54,002 nucleotides of DNA from Balneolaceae bacterium (GCA_020832225.1 JAFIFA010000018.1:1-54002); one strand, 5' to 3'; counted from the first letter of the stretch, positions 18,167 to 26,829 are shown. Numbers and translations: made by a program. The notes: generated by a model not told the origin, from the letters alone.

Positions 18167-19042
18167 CTATTGGTTCTTTGGGCATGGGTATGATGGCGTT
18201 CGTTGTTGCCACAGCTTCTTCGGTAAACCTACCCCGTCATGGATTTGTGACGGATATCCATTATCACAACTCATGTGGGGCCGGTGCTCATTGTAATGAC
18301 GGATATATTCCGGCAGGTCCTGTTTAATCTGCTCAAAACTCTTCTCGGCTGCATCACACAAATATTCCTGTTTAAAGGTTAAGTTGATCCGTTCTGCAAC
18401 TGGATTCCGGTCCGGTCGCCCGGGTGGACTCCAGCTAACCTCTGCTTGTGCTTGTTTTAACAGCAGTTGGTAGGCTTTACTACCATAAATGCTACCATTA
18501 TCACTGTGGTGAATCAAGGTCATAGGTCCATGAACATGACCGGTCAGCGCCATTGCCAATGCTTGCTCCACATGGCTGCTTGTGGCTCGTTTTGACCAAC
18601 TGTACCCGAGTACCTTTCGGCTGTAGGCATCGGTCGATAACGCAAGGTGCGCCTTGCCATCGGTTGTGACCACTTCAGTGTCATCATGTACCCAAAGGTG
18701 ACCCGGTCCGGCTACGGAGAGTTTATGCGCAAGATCCCGGCGGCCCTCCCGCTCAGCTGCGCTAGAAGAAGCTCCTTTGCGGGCTCGTTTTCGCCGAAGC
18801 AACAGGTTTGCCCCTCGCAGAACATCCAAAAAGCGGTCGCGGCCAATCCGATCCATGGGGTAGTCCCTGGCGAAACATTGATGCAGCTTTACACCGCCAA
18901 TGGTCTTATTGATCAACCGTTGAGCCTGAACATAACGGACAATCTTGCCACGCAAATCCCCGCGCAAGTCGAATTGTTTTTGTGATTTATAGACCGCTGC
19001 CCGGCTCACACCAATCCATTCAGCAATCAGGCGCATATGCAC
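18167..19042 (-). CDS. IS3-family transposase OrfB (integrase core)
   Basis: The 291-aa reading frame holds an HTH_21-like region followed by an rve integrase core. The catalytic residues are visible in HDDTEVVTTDGKAHLALSTD (first Asp), HHSDNGSIYGSK (second Asp) and RNPVAERINLTFKQEYL (Glu). The apparent start at 19042 is a GTG and is probably not used much alone. The frame is open upstream into the -1 position relative to orfA, so the functional product should be an OrfAB fusion made by ribosomal frameshifting. The C-terminal YIRHYNEHRPHMSCDNGYPSQ matches the usual end of IS3 integrases. Confidence 0.9.
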   Translation of the reverse strand: MHMRLIAEWIGVSRAAVYKSQKQFDLRGDLRGKIVRYVQAQRLINKTIGGVKLHQCFARDYPMDRIGRDRFLDVLRGANLLLRRKRARKGASSSAAEREGRRDLAHKLSVAGPGHLWVHDDTEVVTTDGKAHLALSTDAYSRKVLGYSWSKRATSSHVEQALAMALTGHVHGPMTLIHHSDNGSIYGSKAYQLLLKQAQAEVSWSPPGRPDRNPVAERINLTFKQEYLCDAAEKSFEQIKQDLPEYIRHYNEHRPHMSCDNGYPSQIHDGVGLPKKLWQQRTPSYPCPKNQ

Positions 19043-19059
19043 CCGATAGCTGCGGCGTA

Positions 19060-19431
19060 TTAATCGGATGGATTGGTGTCGGACTTTTTTCGGATGGAAA
19101 TACCCAGTTCACGCTCGGCAACATCAATCATCGTTTGGTAAAACTCAGATCGGATGCGTTCGTGTTGAAGCTGTTTTTCTAACTGGCGGACCTTCTTTTT
19201 AAGCTGTTCAGGGTCCGTTTTATTGTGAGATTTTGCCATAGGTAAGTGGATGTCTGGATCACTGTAATATCCGAATTTTTTCATCCATTCGAGAATCGAA
19301 CTATTGCCACCAATTTTATACTCCACCCGGGCTTGTTCTTTGGTTAATTCACCGGCGGCTACGCGCCTGACGACTCCTAATTTAAAACTATCACTGTAAT
19401 TAGGTTGTGGTTTGCGAGGTTTATTCTTCAT
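19060..19431 (-). CDS. IS3-family transposase OrfA (HTH/leucine-zipper subunit)
   Basis: The 123-aa protein has an N-terminal helix-turn-helix of the HTH_Tnp type (YSDSFKLGVVRRVAAGELTK, then a WMKKF segment), and a C-terminal coiled coil (DPEQLKKKVRQLEKQLQHER) that mediates multimerisation. Alone it would bind the element ends and act as a regulator. Its last sense codons contain the A-AAA-AAG slippery site that puts part of the ribosomes into the orfB frame. Confidence 0.88.
   Translation of the reverse strand: MKNKPRKPQPNYSDSFKLGVVRRVAAGELTKEQARVEYKIGGNSSILEWMKKFGYYSDPDIHLPMAKSHNKTDPEQLKKKVRQLEKQLQHERIRSEFYQTMIDVAERELGISIRKKSDTNPSD
19084..19090 (-). promoter_or_regulatory. Programmed -1 ribosomal frameshift site (A6G) of the IS3 element
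   Basis: On the minus strand the heptamer A AAA AAG occurs in the correct zero-frame phase near the end of orfA (codons CGA AAA AAG). Moving back one base continues without a stop through GTC CGA CAC and on into orfB. This is the arrangement known from IS911 and IS3 relatives, where it produces the OrfAB transposase. Confidence 0.85.
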
Positions 19432-19466
19432 CGGTTGACTCCTTAAATTGTGTCAACCTATTTCAG

Positions 19467-20011
19467 TATAAGACCAGATCAAGGCGGTCCCCGAGTGATC
19501 GGGGTTGGCGGCGGGTGCTGCAGGGCGACGGAAAAATTTCAAGGCCGATTTGATTTAAATTCCTTCTTAGCATTCATTTCCGGCTGATGAAATTTTTCTA
19601 TTCGTCACCCGCCAGCCCCCTTTTCCCGCCAATTGATTCAAGGCCGGGTCAAGCTCAATCGAAAACTTTAGTTATGCCAAAAATTTATTTGGGTAATGTC
19701 AGCCTTGAGGGGAGTGGATAGTTAGCAGCAATAGCGGAGGCAGACGAGGGGTGTATTCGCAGAGATTTGAACCTAATTGTAAGTTAAATATTGTATTAAC
19801 GACCGGACAACCTCCTGAGTACGGCGAGTAATCGCTAAAAAATTAAGGCCGTCTATTTCCCGGAAAACTTAGGATAGAAATCAAGGTAACGGGTCAGCGT
19901 TTAACCGGCTTGGTTATTTCGGGCTAACCGAGTGATGAAAGTCTGGTTTTACTGCAACTTTTAAACTCTTCTTAAATGCAATGAGCGGCCAGGTTTGCGT
20001 TAAAACGCTTG
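19467..20011. other. Non-coding 545-bp region with a long imperfect hairpin
   Basis: No ORF with family features is visible here. Positions 19504-19544 and 19582-19619 form a long imperfect inverted repeat: GGCGGGTG / CACCCGCC outside and GGAAAAATTTCA / TGAAATTTTTC inside, with a loop of about 40 bases. A smaller hairpin pairs CTTGGTTA (19909) with TAACCGAG (19924). The rest has no recognised feature. It could be a structured RNA, a decayed small mobile element, or a relic of the insertion history next to the IS3 element. Confidence 0.5.
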
Positions 20012-20020
20012 TTAACGCAA
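19995..20020. repeat. 8-bp inverted repeat overlapping the toxin stop codon
   Basis: TTGCGTTA (19995-20002) and TAACGCAA (20013-20020) are perfect reverse complements around a 10-nt loop. The right arm covers the last codons and stop of the RelE/ParE gene. There is no T-run on the minus side, so a terminator role is only possible, not shown. Confidence 0.4.
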
Positions 20021-20317
20021 CCCCATACTCGATTTAGGTGGATCCTGCCTGACATGCCACACAGTCTGAATATAGATCGTGTTCTCTTCTTTACGTATCC
20101 GGTAGATTACCCGATAGTTTCCGAATATCAATTCACGCAAATTCGGTTCGTTAAACTCAGGCACAATACGCCCTGATTCTGGCTGCTCAATAAGCTGATC
20201 AGTTTTCTTGATTACTTTCAGTGCCCATTTTTCAGCAGTTGCAACATCATCCCGGGCGATATAGTCGACAAACTTATTGAACTTTTGTAGTGCCTGATTG
20301 GTCCAGACTATTTCCAC
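20012..20317 (-). CDS. RelE/ParE-family toxin
   Basis: The 101-aa protein matches the small RelE/ParE fold: WTNQALQKFNKFVDYIARDD near the start, LIEQPESGRIVPEFNEPNLRELIFGNYRVIYRI in the middle and a C-terminal IYIQTVWHVRQDPP. In this family such proteins either cleave mRNA on the ribosome or inhibit gyrase; which applies cannot be told here. The start overlaps the antitoxin gene by 10 bases, a typical coupled toxin-antitoxin arrangement. Being next to an IS3 element and unexplained DNA suggests an accessory locus. Confidence 0.85.
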   Translation of the reverse strand: MEIVWTNQALQKFNKFVDYIARDDVATAEKWALKVIKKTDQLIEQPESGRIVPEFNEPNLRELIFGNYRVIYRIRKEENTIYIQTVWHVRQDPPKSSMGLR

Positions 20318-20601
20318 TTGGTGAGGTTTTCTTTAATCAGTTTTTTCGCTTCCTCATGAGAAACGACATCACCTCTGGCAATTTGTCGTTCAGCTTCTAT
20401 CAGCTCTTCCATTAAGTCGATCTTGTCAACCATGCGCTGATATTCAGACACATCCACTAAAACCGCAGCACTTCTCCCGTGCTGTGTTAAAACAATGGAT
20501 CGTTTCTGTTTTTTGATCCTGTCTATGAAATCAGCCGCATGTTTTCGGAATTCAGATAGTGGCTGGATATCCTGGTCTATTTCAATTCGTGCTGTGGTCA
20601 T
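20308..20601 (-). CDS. Phd/YefM-family antitoxin
   Basis: The 97-aa protein has the Phd/YefM N-terminal DNA-binding domain (PLSEFRKHAADFIDRIKKQKRSIVLTQHGRSAAVLVDVSEYQRMV) and an acidic, probably disordered C-terminus that would wrap the toxin. It is the first gene of the pair and should repress its own promoter, in line with the inverted repeat just upstream. Confidence 0.88.
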   Translation of the reverse strand: MTTARIEIDQDIQPLSEFRKHAADFIDRIKKQKRSIVLTQHGRSAAVLVDVSEYQRMVDKIDLMEELIEAERQIARGDVVSHEEAKKLIKENLTKWK

Positions 20602-20620
20602 AATAGTCAGTATTTTTTAA

Positions 20621-20650
20621 ACGTATTTATAATGTACAAAACTAATACGT
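20621..20650. promoter_or_regulatory. Candidate autoregulatory operator of the toxin-antitoxin pair
   Basis: ACGTATT (20621-20627) and AATACGT (20644-20650) form a 7-bp interrupted palindrome in an AT-rich stretch, 20-50 bases upstream of the antitoxin start. Phd/YefM antitoxins bind such palindromes with the toxin as co-repressor. The assignment is from position and symmetry only. Confidence 0.45.
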
Positions 20651-20707
20651 AATGAGATAACGAAAAGAAGAGACTAAAGCTATGTGAGAAGGGCGCGTTA
20701 ACTAAAA

Positions 20708-21469
20708 CTATGGGGATGATGGAATAAACTGCTTTTCCATCTTCTCCTTCAGTTTTTCTGCCAGCTCTTTACGATCACTCTCCTGAACCGGCTCTTCCCC
20801 AAATCGGATCACACACTCTACCCTGTTGTTCTTCGCCATTTTCCAGAGATGACTTCCGAACGACTTTCCTCCAAACCAACAAACGCTCTCCCTGGCGGGC
20901 ATATCATTTTCTGACGTTTTATAGTGGATCGTTGCATAGTGAACCGGTGTATTGGTCGATGCCGGAATCTCAAGAAGGGAGGCTTTAAAAGGCAGCAACT
21001 TCTCTCCGGGTGATGCGGTACCTTCAGGAAAGAGTACAATTCCCTGATGGCGATCCATCGCTTCGGTTATGATTTCATTCACACGCTTCACATCCCGTTT
21101 CCTGGAACGGTCGATGAAGATGACATCCATCATCATCACCACAAAACCGAGCAACGGCCACCCCCTCACCTCTTTTTTTGCCACAAAGGTGCACTTCAGA
21201 GCTCGATAGAGCGGCAGTATATCGATATAGCTGAGATGATTGCTCACCAGAAAGAAAGGTGGTTCAGGCGGTGTTCCCTCCACTTTCACCTTCATATTGA
21301 AACCGATACCGGCCGCGCGCGACCAGCTTCGCATATAGAAGTTGCGAATGGGCCCTGTTGAGAAGCCGAACAGTTTAATGAGCCAGTAAATGGGGACGTA
21401 GATCAAAAATGCTACTGCCGTGTAGAGTATCAGCAGAGCCAGCCGGATAAATGCACGTATAGATTTCAT
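20708..21469 (-). CDS. PlsC-like lysophospholipid acyltransferase
   Basis: The 253-aa protein has one or two N-terminal membrane helices (about residues 8-35) and the acyltransferase motifs NHLSYID (H-X4-D) and FPEGTAS. Family members acylate lysophosphatidic acid or related lipids at the inner membrane. The ATG at 21469 is chosen over the in-frame GTG five codons upstream. It follows the ABC exporter ATPase by about 50 bases on the same strand, so it may be the last gene of that operon. A second, different acyltransferase lies at 44503-45288. Confidence 0.85.
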   Translation of the reverse strand: MKSIRAFIRLALLILYTAVAFLIYVPIYWLIKLFGFSTGPIRNFYMRSWSRAAGIGFNMKVKVEGTPPEPPFFLVSNHLSYIDILPLYRALKCTFVAKKEVRGWPLLGFVVMMMDVIFIDRSRKRDVKRVNEIITEAMDRHQGIVLFPEGTASPGEKLLPFKASLLEIPASTNTPVHYATIHYKTSENDMPARESVCWFGGKSFGSHLWKMAKNNRVECVIRFGEEPVQESDRKELAEKLKEKMEKQFIPSSP

Positions 21470-21519
21470 GAAGTGAATGTACACTTTATCCGGGACGTGA
21501 TAAAGTGCCTTACAACCAC

Positions 21520-22281
21520 TTACATCCAGCTCAATAAATCTTCACCTCGGGTATCAGACTCCACATACTGTTCAAAGATCTCACTAAGGTTGGAATCTTT
21601 CTGAAGTTCTTTGCGGCTCTCAGAGTCGAGATAGGCGAGAATTTTTCCCTGATGCAGGATGGCGATATCATCACACAGATTTTCTACCACTTCCAGGATA
21701 TGGCTTGTAATAAAGATCGTGGTTCCCCTCTCCTTCAACTTCCTGATCACCGACTTCATCCGCCCGATCGATATCACATCCACACTTTCAAACGGCTCAT
21801 CCAGAAAGAGGAGCTTTGGTTCGGTCAGAATTGCGGCACAGAATGCGAGCTTTTTTCGGCTACCTGACGAGAGCTGCTTGGTCTTCACATGGATAAACTC
21901 ATCAATTTCGAAATAGCTGAATAGCGAATTGATCCGCGAGCTAAGCTCCACGATCTCCTTTCCATACATTTCGCAGACGTAGGTGACAAACTCGTAGCTC
22001 GTAAAGTTTTCAAAGAGCAGAGGGGGCTGAAGCACGGACGCCACATTGCGCTTAATCTCAATCTCATTTGCAGAGTTGTAGGGAAGTCCATTCACCTCGA
22101 TAGAGCCGGTGCCATAGTCCAGCAGCCCGGTCAAAATTCCGATCAATGTACTCTTTCCTGCGCCGTTAGGGCCAATAAGGCCAAAGATGTTGCCTGATGG
22201 TACTTCAAGGTTTAACTCCTTGAGAACAGGAGTCATATCATACGCTTTGGTCAGTTCCCTGATAATTAAAGCTCGTTCCAT
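21520..22281 (-). CDS. ABC transporter ATP-binding protein
   Basis: The 253-aa ATPase has Walker A GPNGAGKS (37-44), signature LSSGS (137-141), Walker B LLFLDEP (157-163) and the switch histidine H194 (TSHILEVVE), so it is complete. It should power the two membrane proteins encoded immediately upstream; its start overlaps the preceding permease gene by 16 bases, implying translational coupling. Sequence type is that of ABC-2-like exporters. No substrate can be assigned. Confidence 0.92.
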   Translation of the reverse strand: MERALIIRELTKAYDMTPVLKELNLEVPSGNIFGLIGPNGAGKSTLIGILTGLLDYGTGSIEVNGLPYNSANEIEIKRNVASVLQPPLLFENFTSYEFVTYVCEMYGKEIVELSSRINSLFSYFEIDEFIHVKTKQLSSGSRKKLAFCAAILTEPKLLFLDEPFESVDVISIGRMKSVIRKLKERGTTIFITSHILEVVENLCDDIAILHQGKILAYLDSESRKELQKDSNLSEIFEQYVESDTRGEDLLSWM

Positions 22282-23840
22282 AATTTGGGTATCAGTTTTC
22301 GGGTTATCAGGTTTCCGGCCGTTTTGAATCGATTTATAAGCAGACGGAGCAGCACCAGATTCAGAATAAATAGCACCAGCACATGGATGATCTGAAAGCT
22401 CTCAAAGACCGGAAACGAAAGAAGCCCCGCAAAGAGGACCACAAAGAAGCTGGTAAAAGAGACTGAGCTGGGCACCACCGGATTTGAGATCGACATCAGG
22501 CTAACCTGCTCAATTTTCTTGTAGTTTTCAAAAGAACTCCATGAGATAAAATAGAGAAAAGTGAAGCAAATGAGCAGTACCCCAAACAGCATCTGAATCA
22601 TCGTGAGCCACTCGCTAACCAGAAAAGGAATTAATACAAAAATAAAGGCTGATCCGGTTGCTGATATTGCAAGGGCAGAGAAGATTCGCCTTAAAAAAAT
22701 CTGCTTCTTTTCAGCAGGAAACTGAAGTGAAAGCAGCAGTTCACGATTCTCAAATCCAAAAGTGTTGGAGAGCATCACCATCAGGTAAGTAACGGGTATC
22801 AGGGTGAACATGATCATCGCAAAAGATGGGCTGATCAATCCTTCCTCTGTAGTAAGCATCAAAACGAGGTAGATCGCTACAAAAAAGTAGATAAAAAGAA
22901 CTTGTGTACGGCAGTAGACATGGTTCCATACTGAGTAGAGGTATTTCCCTCCCTCCTTTCCGAACCATCGCTTCAGCATCTTTAGAGTCCACCTGCTGCC
23001 TGTAAGGCGTTTGCTCTGCTCCATCGGCTGCTGAAGCGCACTTCGGGTGTCCGACCTTAATACCATCCAGAGCCCAATCAGCACCATAACCATACCAGCA
23101 GCAGAACCCCCTCCTTTGAGCGTAAAGCCTGCCCCCTCACCAAAATAGATCATCAGCATGCCGGGCGACCATACCAGCCAGCTGAGAAGGGATTCAACCC
23201 ACTCCTGAGAAAATGTAAACTCACTCCTTGCAATAATCTGAGGCCCAATCAGAATCCAGACAAAGATAAAAAGCATCAGGCCTGCATTTACCCACTGCTG
23301 CTTATCGGAGCCCGTTTTAAACCGGGATTTCACCATACTGATTACTCCATAGTTGGTGAGAACCAGCATAACCACCACAATCACACCAAACAGATCGCTT
23401 GCCAGAGGGATGAAGTAGAAGAGCCAGATTAGATGAAAAAAGAGGTTCATGGGGTGCATCAAAGCGGCCAGATTCAGAAAACGGACCACTTTATTCATCG
23501 AGAACCCGAGGGCGATCAGCTTTCTGTTCTCTGAAAACTGCATCCGGCTGGCTCTGGTAAAAAAGAGCTGTCCCAGCCAGACCGAATTCAGAAAGGCGAG
23601 CTGTATCAAAAGGCCAACTTCAGCTGTGTACCAGCTATAGACCTCTTTCAGCTGAGCCGAGTCGGATGTAAAGATGATCGCAATTGCCGTTGCCGCAAAC
23701 TGGGCAAAAACAATCAGCACAAAAAGAGTGTAGAGCACGATGGCGGCAACTTCGATTGAGCTCACCGATCGCCACCAGATCTTCGCATTGATGGTGAGAA
23801 ACAGCCTGAATTCCTGAAGTGTACCTCCGTTCACCAACAT
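22266..23840 (-). CDS. ABC exporter membrane subunit (permease B)
   Basis: The 524-aa protein has about ten or more hydrophobic helices and no ATPase domain. The start at 23840 has a strong Shine-Dalgarno sequence (GGAGGGAG about 10 bases upstream) and lies 4 bases after the stop of permease A; a longer frame from 23897 would overlap that gene and is rejected. It is a paralogue of permease A: both share an ENRKL-(I/L)-A-(L/F)-G segment after helix 3 and a Y/F-ENRE-(L/F)-LL segment after a later helix. I do not recognise a named family, so the role as an export permease is from context. Confidence 0.78.
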   Translation of the reverse strand: MLVNGGTLQEFRLFLTINAKIWWRSVSSIEVAAIVLYTLFVLIVFAQFAATAIAIIFTSDSAQLKEVYSWYTAEVGLLIQLAFLNSVWLGQLFFTRASRMQFSENRKLIALGFSMNKVVRFLNLAALMHPMNLFFHLIWLFYFIPLASDLFGVIVVVMLVLTNYGVISMVKSRFKTGSDKQQWVNAGLMLFIFVWILIGPQIIARSEFTFSQEWVESLLSWLVWSPGMLMIYFGEGAGFTLKGGGSAAGMVMVLIGLWMVLRSDTRSALQQPMEQSKRLTGSRWTLKMLKRWFGKEGGKYLYSVWNHVYCRTQVLFIYFFVAIYLVLMLTTEEGLISPSFAMIMFTLIPVTYLMVMLSNTFGFENRELLLSLQFPAEKKQIFLRRIFSALAISATGSAFIFVLIPFLVSEWLTMIQMLFGVLLICFTFLYFISWSSFENYKKIEQVSLMSISNPVVPSSVSFTSFFVVLFAGLLSFPVFESFQIIHVLVLFILNLVLLRLLINRFKTAGNLITRKLIPKLWNEL

Positions 23841-23844
23841 TTCT

Positions 23845-25395
23845 TTAAAACTCCCTCCAAATCTGTTCAAGTATACGTGCTCTGAAGGCTTTTGCAAGCA
23901 GGTCGAAATTTCTCCAGATATAGATGGTTATCGCCAGAATTAGCGCTGCCATAACCCAAAGTCTGTAGGGCTGCCATTCGCCCAAGGGCACAAATACGGC
24001 GTAACCAAGAATAAAGATCACGGCCGACATCGTAAAGGTTACTTTCTGAGAGATAATTGGGTGTTTGAAACTGAACGAACTGTAGCTAACTCTTTGGTAG
24101 TGATAGAATGAGCTCCATAGAAAGACCATCATAAAACAGGTAAAGAAGAAGGTGTTCGCGATGTAGATCGAAAAGACCGAACCCAGTTGAGGCAGCATTA
24201 GCAGTTCAAAAATGGTGATGCCGTAGAAGATAAAGAGAGGTATGAGGATGATCCCGAGGAACCGCTCCTTTAACTGTTTTTCAAGCGGTACCGGCAGCTG
24301 CATGTGAAGAAGAAATTCGCGGTTTTCATAGCCAAACATATTGGCCATCACCATACCGAGCAGCGCGACCGGAATTGCCGCCAGAACGATCGCAATCAGG
24401 GTGGTTGAGACCGCTCCAAGATCTACAATCAACAGCAGCGGTACGTATACGAGTGGGATCAGCGCGATTGCCAGAAGCTGCAGCTTGTTGTAAGAGTGAG
24501 TGGCCACATAGAAGTAGTACTTCCCCGCATTCGCGCCCAACCACCGTTTCAAAAAGCCAAAAAGCCTCCCCTGCTCCCTCACCACCGATTGCTGATTTGG
24601 CGTCATCAGCCCCTCTTTCGTTTTATAGAAGTGATCGCGGAAGATCAAAAATGTCAGAACCACGAGAAAAAAGAAGATCGTACCGGCAAGAATTGGCGTC
24701 ATCGTTTCAAACGTACTTTGATAGAGAAGACCGCCCGGCAGCCAAATCAGCACATCCATCAAAGCAGAGGGCTCAATGGTGATCTGCCCCATATCTGCCT
24801 GATAGCGCCGGGAGAAGATGGCAATTACCGATGCTACCCCAAATATGATGAAGAGACCGCTAAAGACGATGATCTTAAAGCGGCGCTCTACCATTCTGAG
24901 AAACCGGTGCTTAATGGAGTAGATGATGCCGTAGTTCAAAAGCACTGCCGCAACCACTACAGGGATATTGATACCACCCTGAATCTGAAGTACAAGAAAG
25001 ATGATCCATGTGATATTGTAGATCACGTTTACCGGATGGTAAAGACACATCAGGTTAAGATGCCAGGTGAGCTTCCTAACGGGATAGCCGAATGCCAACA
25101 ACTTCCGGTTCTCCTCCATATTGAGCAGGCGGGTACTTGTAAAGGCAAAGTGAAAAATCCAGAATACATTGGCAAACGTCACCAGAATCAGCTGGTGAAT
25201 CTCCGGGGTAAGCCAGGGTAGTTCCACGTCGATTGCGGAGGTGCTGTCGAGAAAAATAACGATCAGTGCACTACCTGCAAGATTGACCATCATCACCAAA
25301 AGGAAAAGCGAATAGCCCACCAAAAGAAGAGTCTGCAGGCGGGTCATCCTTGCAAGAAATAGCTTCCAGTTAAGATAGAGAAGCCTTCCAATCAT
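23845..25395 (-). CDS. ABC exporter membrane subunit (permease A)
   Basis: The 516-aa polytopic membrane protein is the first gene of the export operon. Shared blocks with permease B (MEENRKLLAFGYPVRKL; FGYENREFLLHMQLP) show an ancient duplication. The order permease A, permease B, ATPase, acyltransferase suggests a heterodimeric exporter acting on an envelope component. Cargo is unknown. The upstream 80-bp gap separates it from the beta-barrel genes on the same strand. Confidence 0.78.
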   Translation of the reverse strand: MIGRLLYLNWKLFLARMTRLQTLLLVGYSLFLLVMMVNLAGSALIVIFLDSTSAIDVELPWLTPEIHQLILVTFANVFWIFHFAFTSTRLLNMEENRKLLAFGYPVRKLTWHLNLMCLYHPVNVIYNITWIIFLVLQIQGGINIPVVVAAVLLNYGIIYSIKHRFLRMVERRFKIIVFSGLFIIFGVASVIAIFSRRYQADMGQITIEPSALMDVLIWLPGGLLYQSTFETMTPILAGTIFFFLVVLTFLIFRDHFYKTKEGLMTPNQQSVVREQGRLFGFLKRWLGANAGKYYFYVATHSYNKLQLLAIALIPLVYVPLLLIVDLGAVSTTLIAIVLAAIPVALLGMVMANMFGYENREFLLHMQLPVPLEKQLKERFLGIILIPLFIFYGITIFELLMLPQLGSVFSIYIANTFFFTCFMMVFLWSSFYHYQRVSYSSFSFKHPIISQKVTFTMSAVIFILGYAVFVPLGEWQPYRLWVMAALILAITIYIWRNFDLLAKAFRARILEQIWREF

Positions 25396-25475
25396 ATGCC
25401 AACCTCCCCGACTCTGCCGGTGATTTCTCTTGTTTCTCTCACCTTTTGGTCAGATAAGCACATACCGTCAACCCC

Positions 25476-26123
25476 TCAGAAGGTGAAGCCGGTTACAACT
25501 GAAAAAACACGGCTCTGTCCGTCGGCAAATGTAAACATACCTCTAACCCCATAGCTATAACGGGTCTGAAGATTGAAAGTAGCGTCACCGACTTTAAGGT
25601 CAAGCCCAAGGCCCCCAATGAGCCCTGTATCTAGCGTGTTCACGGTGTGGCTGATGTCGAAGAAATCGAACGGCCCCAGATCATCACGGTAGGGTTCCAC
25701 CTCTGCATTGAGAAGAATCCCCAAATAGGGACCGAAAATGGCGTGCGGTGTAAGAGAACCATAGGATCGAAACGGATACTTTGCAAGAATCGGAATCTCA
25801 AGAAAATCGAGCTTCGTCATCTTGTTCCCTTCCGAACCCTGGCCAAATACAGGCAGATCGGTAAACATCTCCGCTCCTTTCTCTGAATAGTAGATACCTG
25901 TCTCCAGGTCAACCGGCAGAAATGGAATCACCACCTCCACCACTGTACCGAAATGAATACCACGCCTGGAACCCTGCCCATCCAGATAACCGCCGCTAAC
26001 ATCGGCTACATTCAACCCTCCTTTCATACCAATAGAAATTCCTGACTGCGCCTGGCTATCGTTGGGTGAGATCAGAAAAAGGGAAAAGCAAAAAGGTATA
26101 ACTATCCAAAAAGCGCGGTTCAT
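25476..26123 (-). CDS. Outer-membrane beta-barrel protein (OMP_b-brl_2 type)
   Basis: The 215-aa protein has a signal peptide ending near SQAQS and starts its mature part with GISIGMKGGLNVADVSGG, the usual first strand of PorT-like small barrels. Alternating strands follow, and it ends in a phenylalanine (VVTGFTF), the C-terminal signal for BAM-dependent outer-membrane insertion. Function is unknown; such barrels are abundant in Bacteroidota. It is a paralogue of the neighbouring gene at 26185, and both are probably co-transcribed. Confidence 0.85.
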   Translation of the reverse strand: MNRAFWIVIPFCFSLFLISPNDSQAQSGISIGMKGGLNVADVSGGYLDGQGSRRGIHFGTVVEVVIPFLPVDLETGIYYSEKGAEMFTDLPVFGQGSEGNKMTKLDFLEIPILAKYPFRSYGSLTPHAIFGPYLGILLNAEVEPYRDDLGPFDFFDISHTVNTLDTGLIGGLGLDLKVGDATFNLQTRYSYGVRGMFTFADGQSRVFSVVTGFTF

Positions 26124-26184
26124 GTAATCTGGCTGCTGCGGTTTATGTTGATGAATGATTCACTACTGTTATAAAGATTCCGGA

Positions 26185-26829
26185 TTAGAACGTAAAACCG
26201 GCAACCAGGGAGAACACACGGCTTTTGGCATCACTCTCTTCAAATAGATCGCTGAGCCCGTATGAGTATCGGCCCTGAAGCGAAAAACGCGACAGGCCAA
26301 AATTAAAATCTACTCCTACTCCACCGATGATACCGAAATCGTAGTCGTTCACTTCGTCAGATATATCAACCGTGCCCTCGGAACTGCCCGCTATCTCAGA
26401 ATTGATATTATAGGAACCATAGGGACCAAGGAGAATATGTGGCTCAACAAGCCCGGGACTGCCAAACCAGAATTTAGCCAGAACGGGCACCTTTACATAG
26501 TCGAGTCGATAGGTAAGGTCGCCGGAGAGCCCTCCATTCGATACCTGATCAGGCGTCGCTACGGAGATCGACGTTCCTTTTTGAGAGTAGTAGATGCCGG
26601 TCTCAAAGCCTACAGGAAGCATCGGGAAAGAGAATTCAGCAACTGCCCCAACCTCCACTCCGTTTCTGCGGTCAAAAGCGCTGAAATTCGCGCTGCCATC
26701 GATATTGGCAAAATTGAGCCCCCCTTTGATACCGAAACTAACCGGACTTTGTGCATCCGCTGCAGGAGCAGAGAGGGCTGTGAAGATGAATAGGATAAGT
26801 GGAACAGTGAGTAGCTTTTTGTACATCAT
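26185..26829 (-). CDS. Outer-membrane beta-barrel protein (paralogue of the next gene)
   Basis: This is a 214-aa barrel with a signal peptide (ending DAQS) and the same architecture as the protein at 25476. Shared words include FGIKGGLNFANIDG, ETGIYYSQKG, KFWFGSPG/KYPFRSYG, HxILGPYxxYN/GILLNAE and SRVFSLVAGFTF. Similar length and a 61-bp spacing point to a tandem duplication with substantial divergence. Specific function unknown. Confidence 0.85.
   Translation of the reverse strand: MMYKKLLTVPLILFIFTALSAPAADAQSPVSFGIKGGLNFANIDGSANFSAFDRRNGVEVGAVAEFSFPMLPVGFETGIYYSQKGTSISVATPDQVSNGGLSGDLTYRLDYVKVPVLAKFWFGSPGLVEPHILLGPYGSYNINSEIAGSSEGTVDISDEVNDYDFGIIGGVGVDFNFGLSRFSLQGRYSYGLSDLFEESDAKSRVFSLVAGFTF

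Larger units (their letters stand above)
18092..19466 (-). mobile_element. IS3-family insertion sequence
   Basis: The ends are imperfect inverted repeats: CTGATTTAGGTTGACA at 18092-18107 pairs with the complement of TGTCAACCTATTTCAG at 19451-19466 (14 of 16 positions). The roughly 1375-bp interval holds orfA and orfB on the minus strand with a classic frameshift site between them. No target duplication is obvious in the flanks. A second copy of the end motif (CTGAAAGAGGTTAACAG, 18134-18150) lies 42 bp inside the left end, an arrangement that could be a second transposase binding site. The element separates the RND operon from the toxin-antitoxin locus. Confidence 0.85.

Noticed and set aside
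19504-19619. Long imperfect hairpin considered as an integron attC site
   Set aside because: The end motifs are in the wrong order (GTT-type first, AAC-type last) and no integrase gene is present.
23841-23897. Extended start for ABC permease B
   Set aside because: It overlaps the upstream gene by 50 bases and ignores the strong Shine-Dalgarno sequence before 23840.
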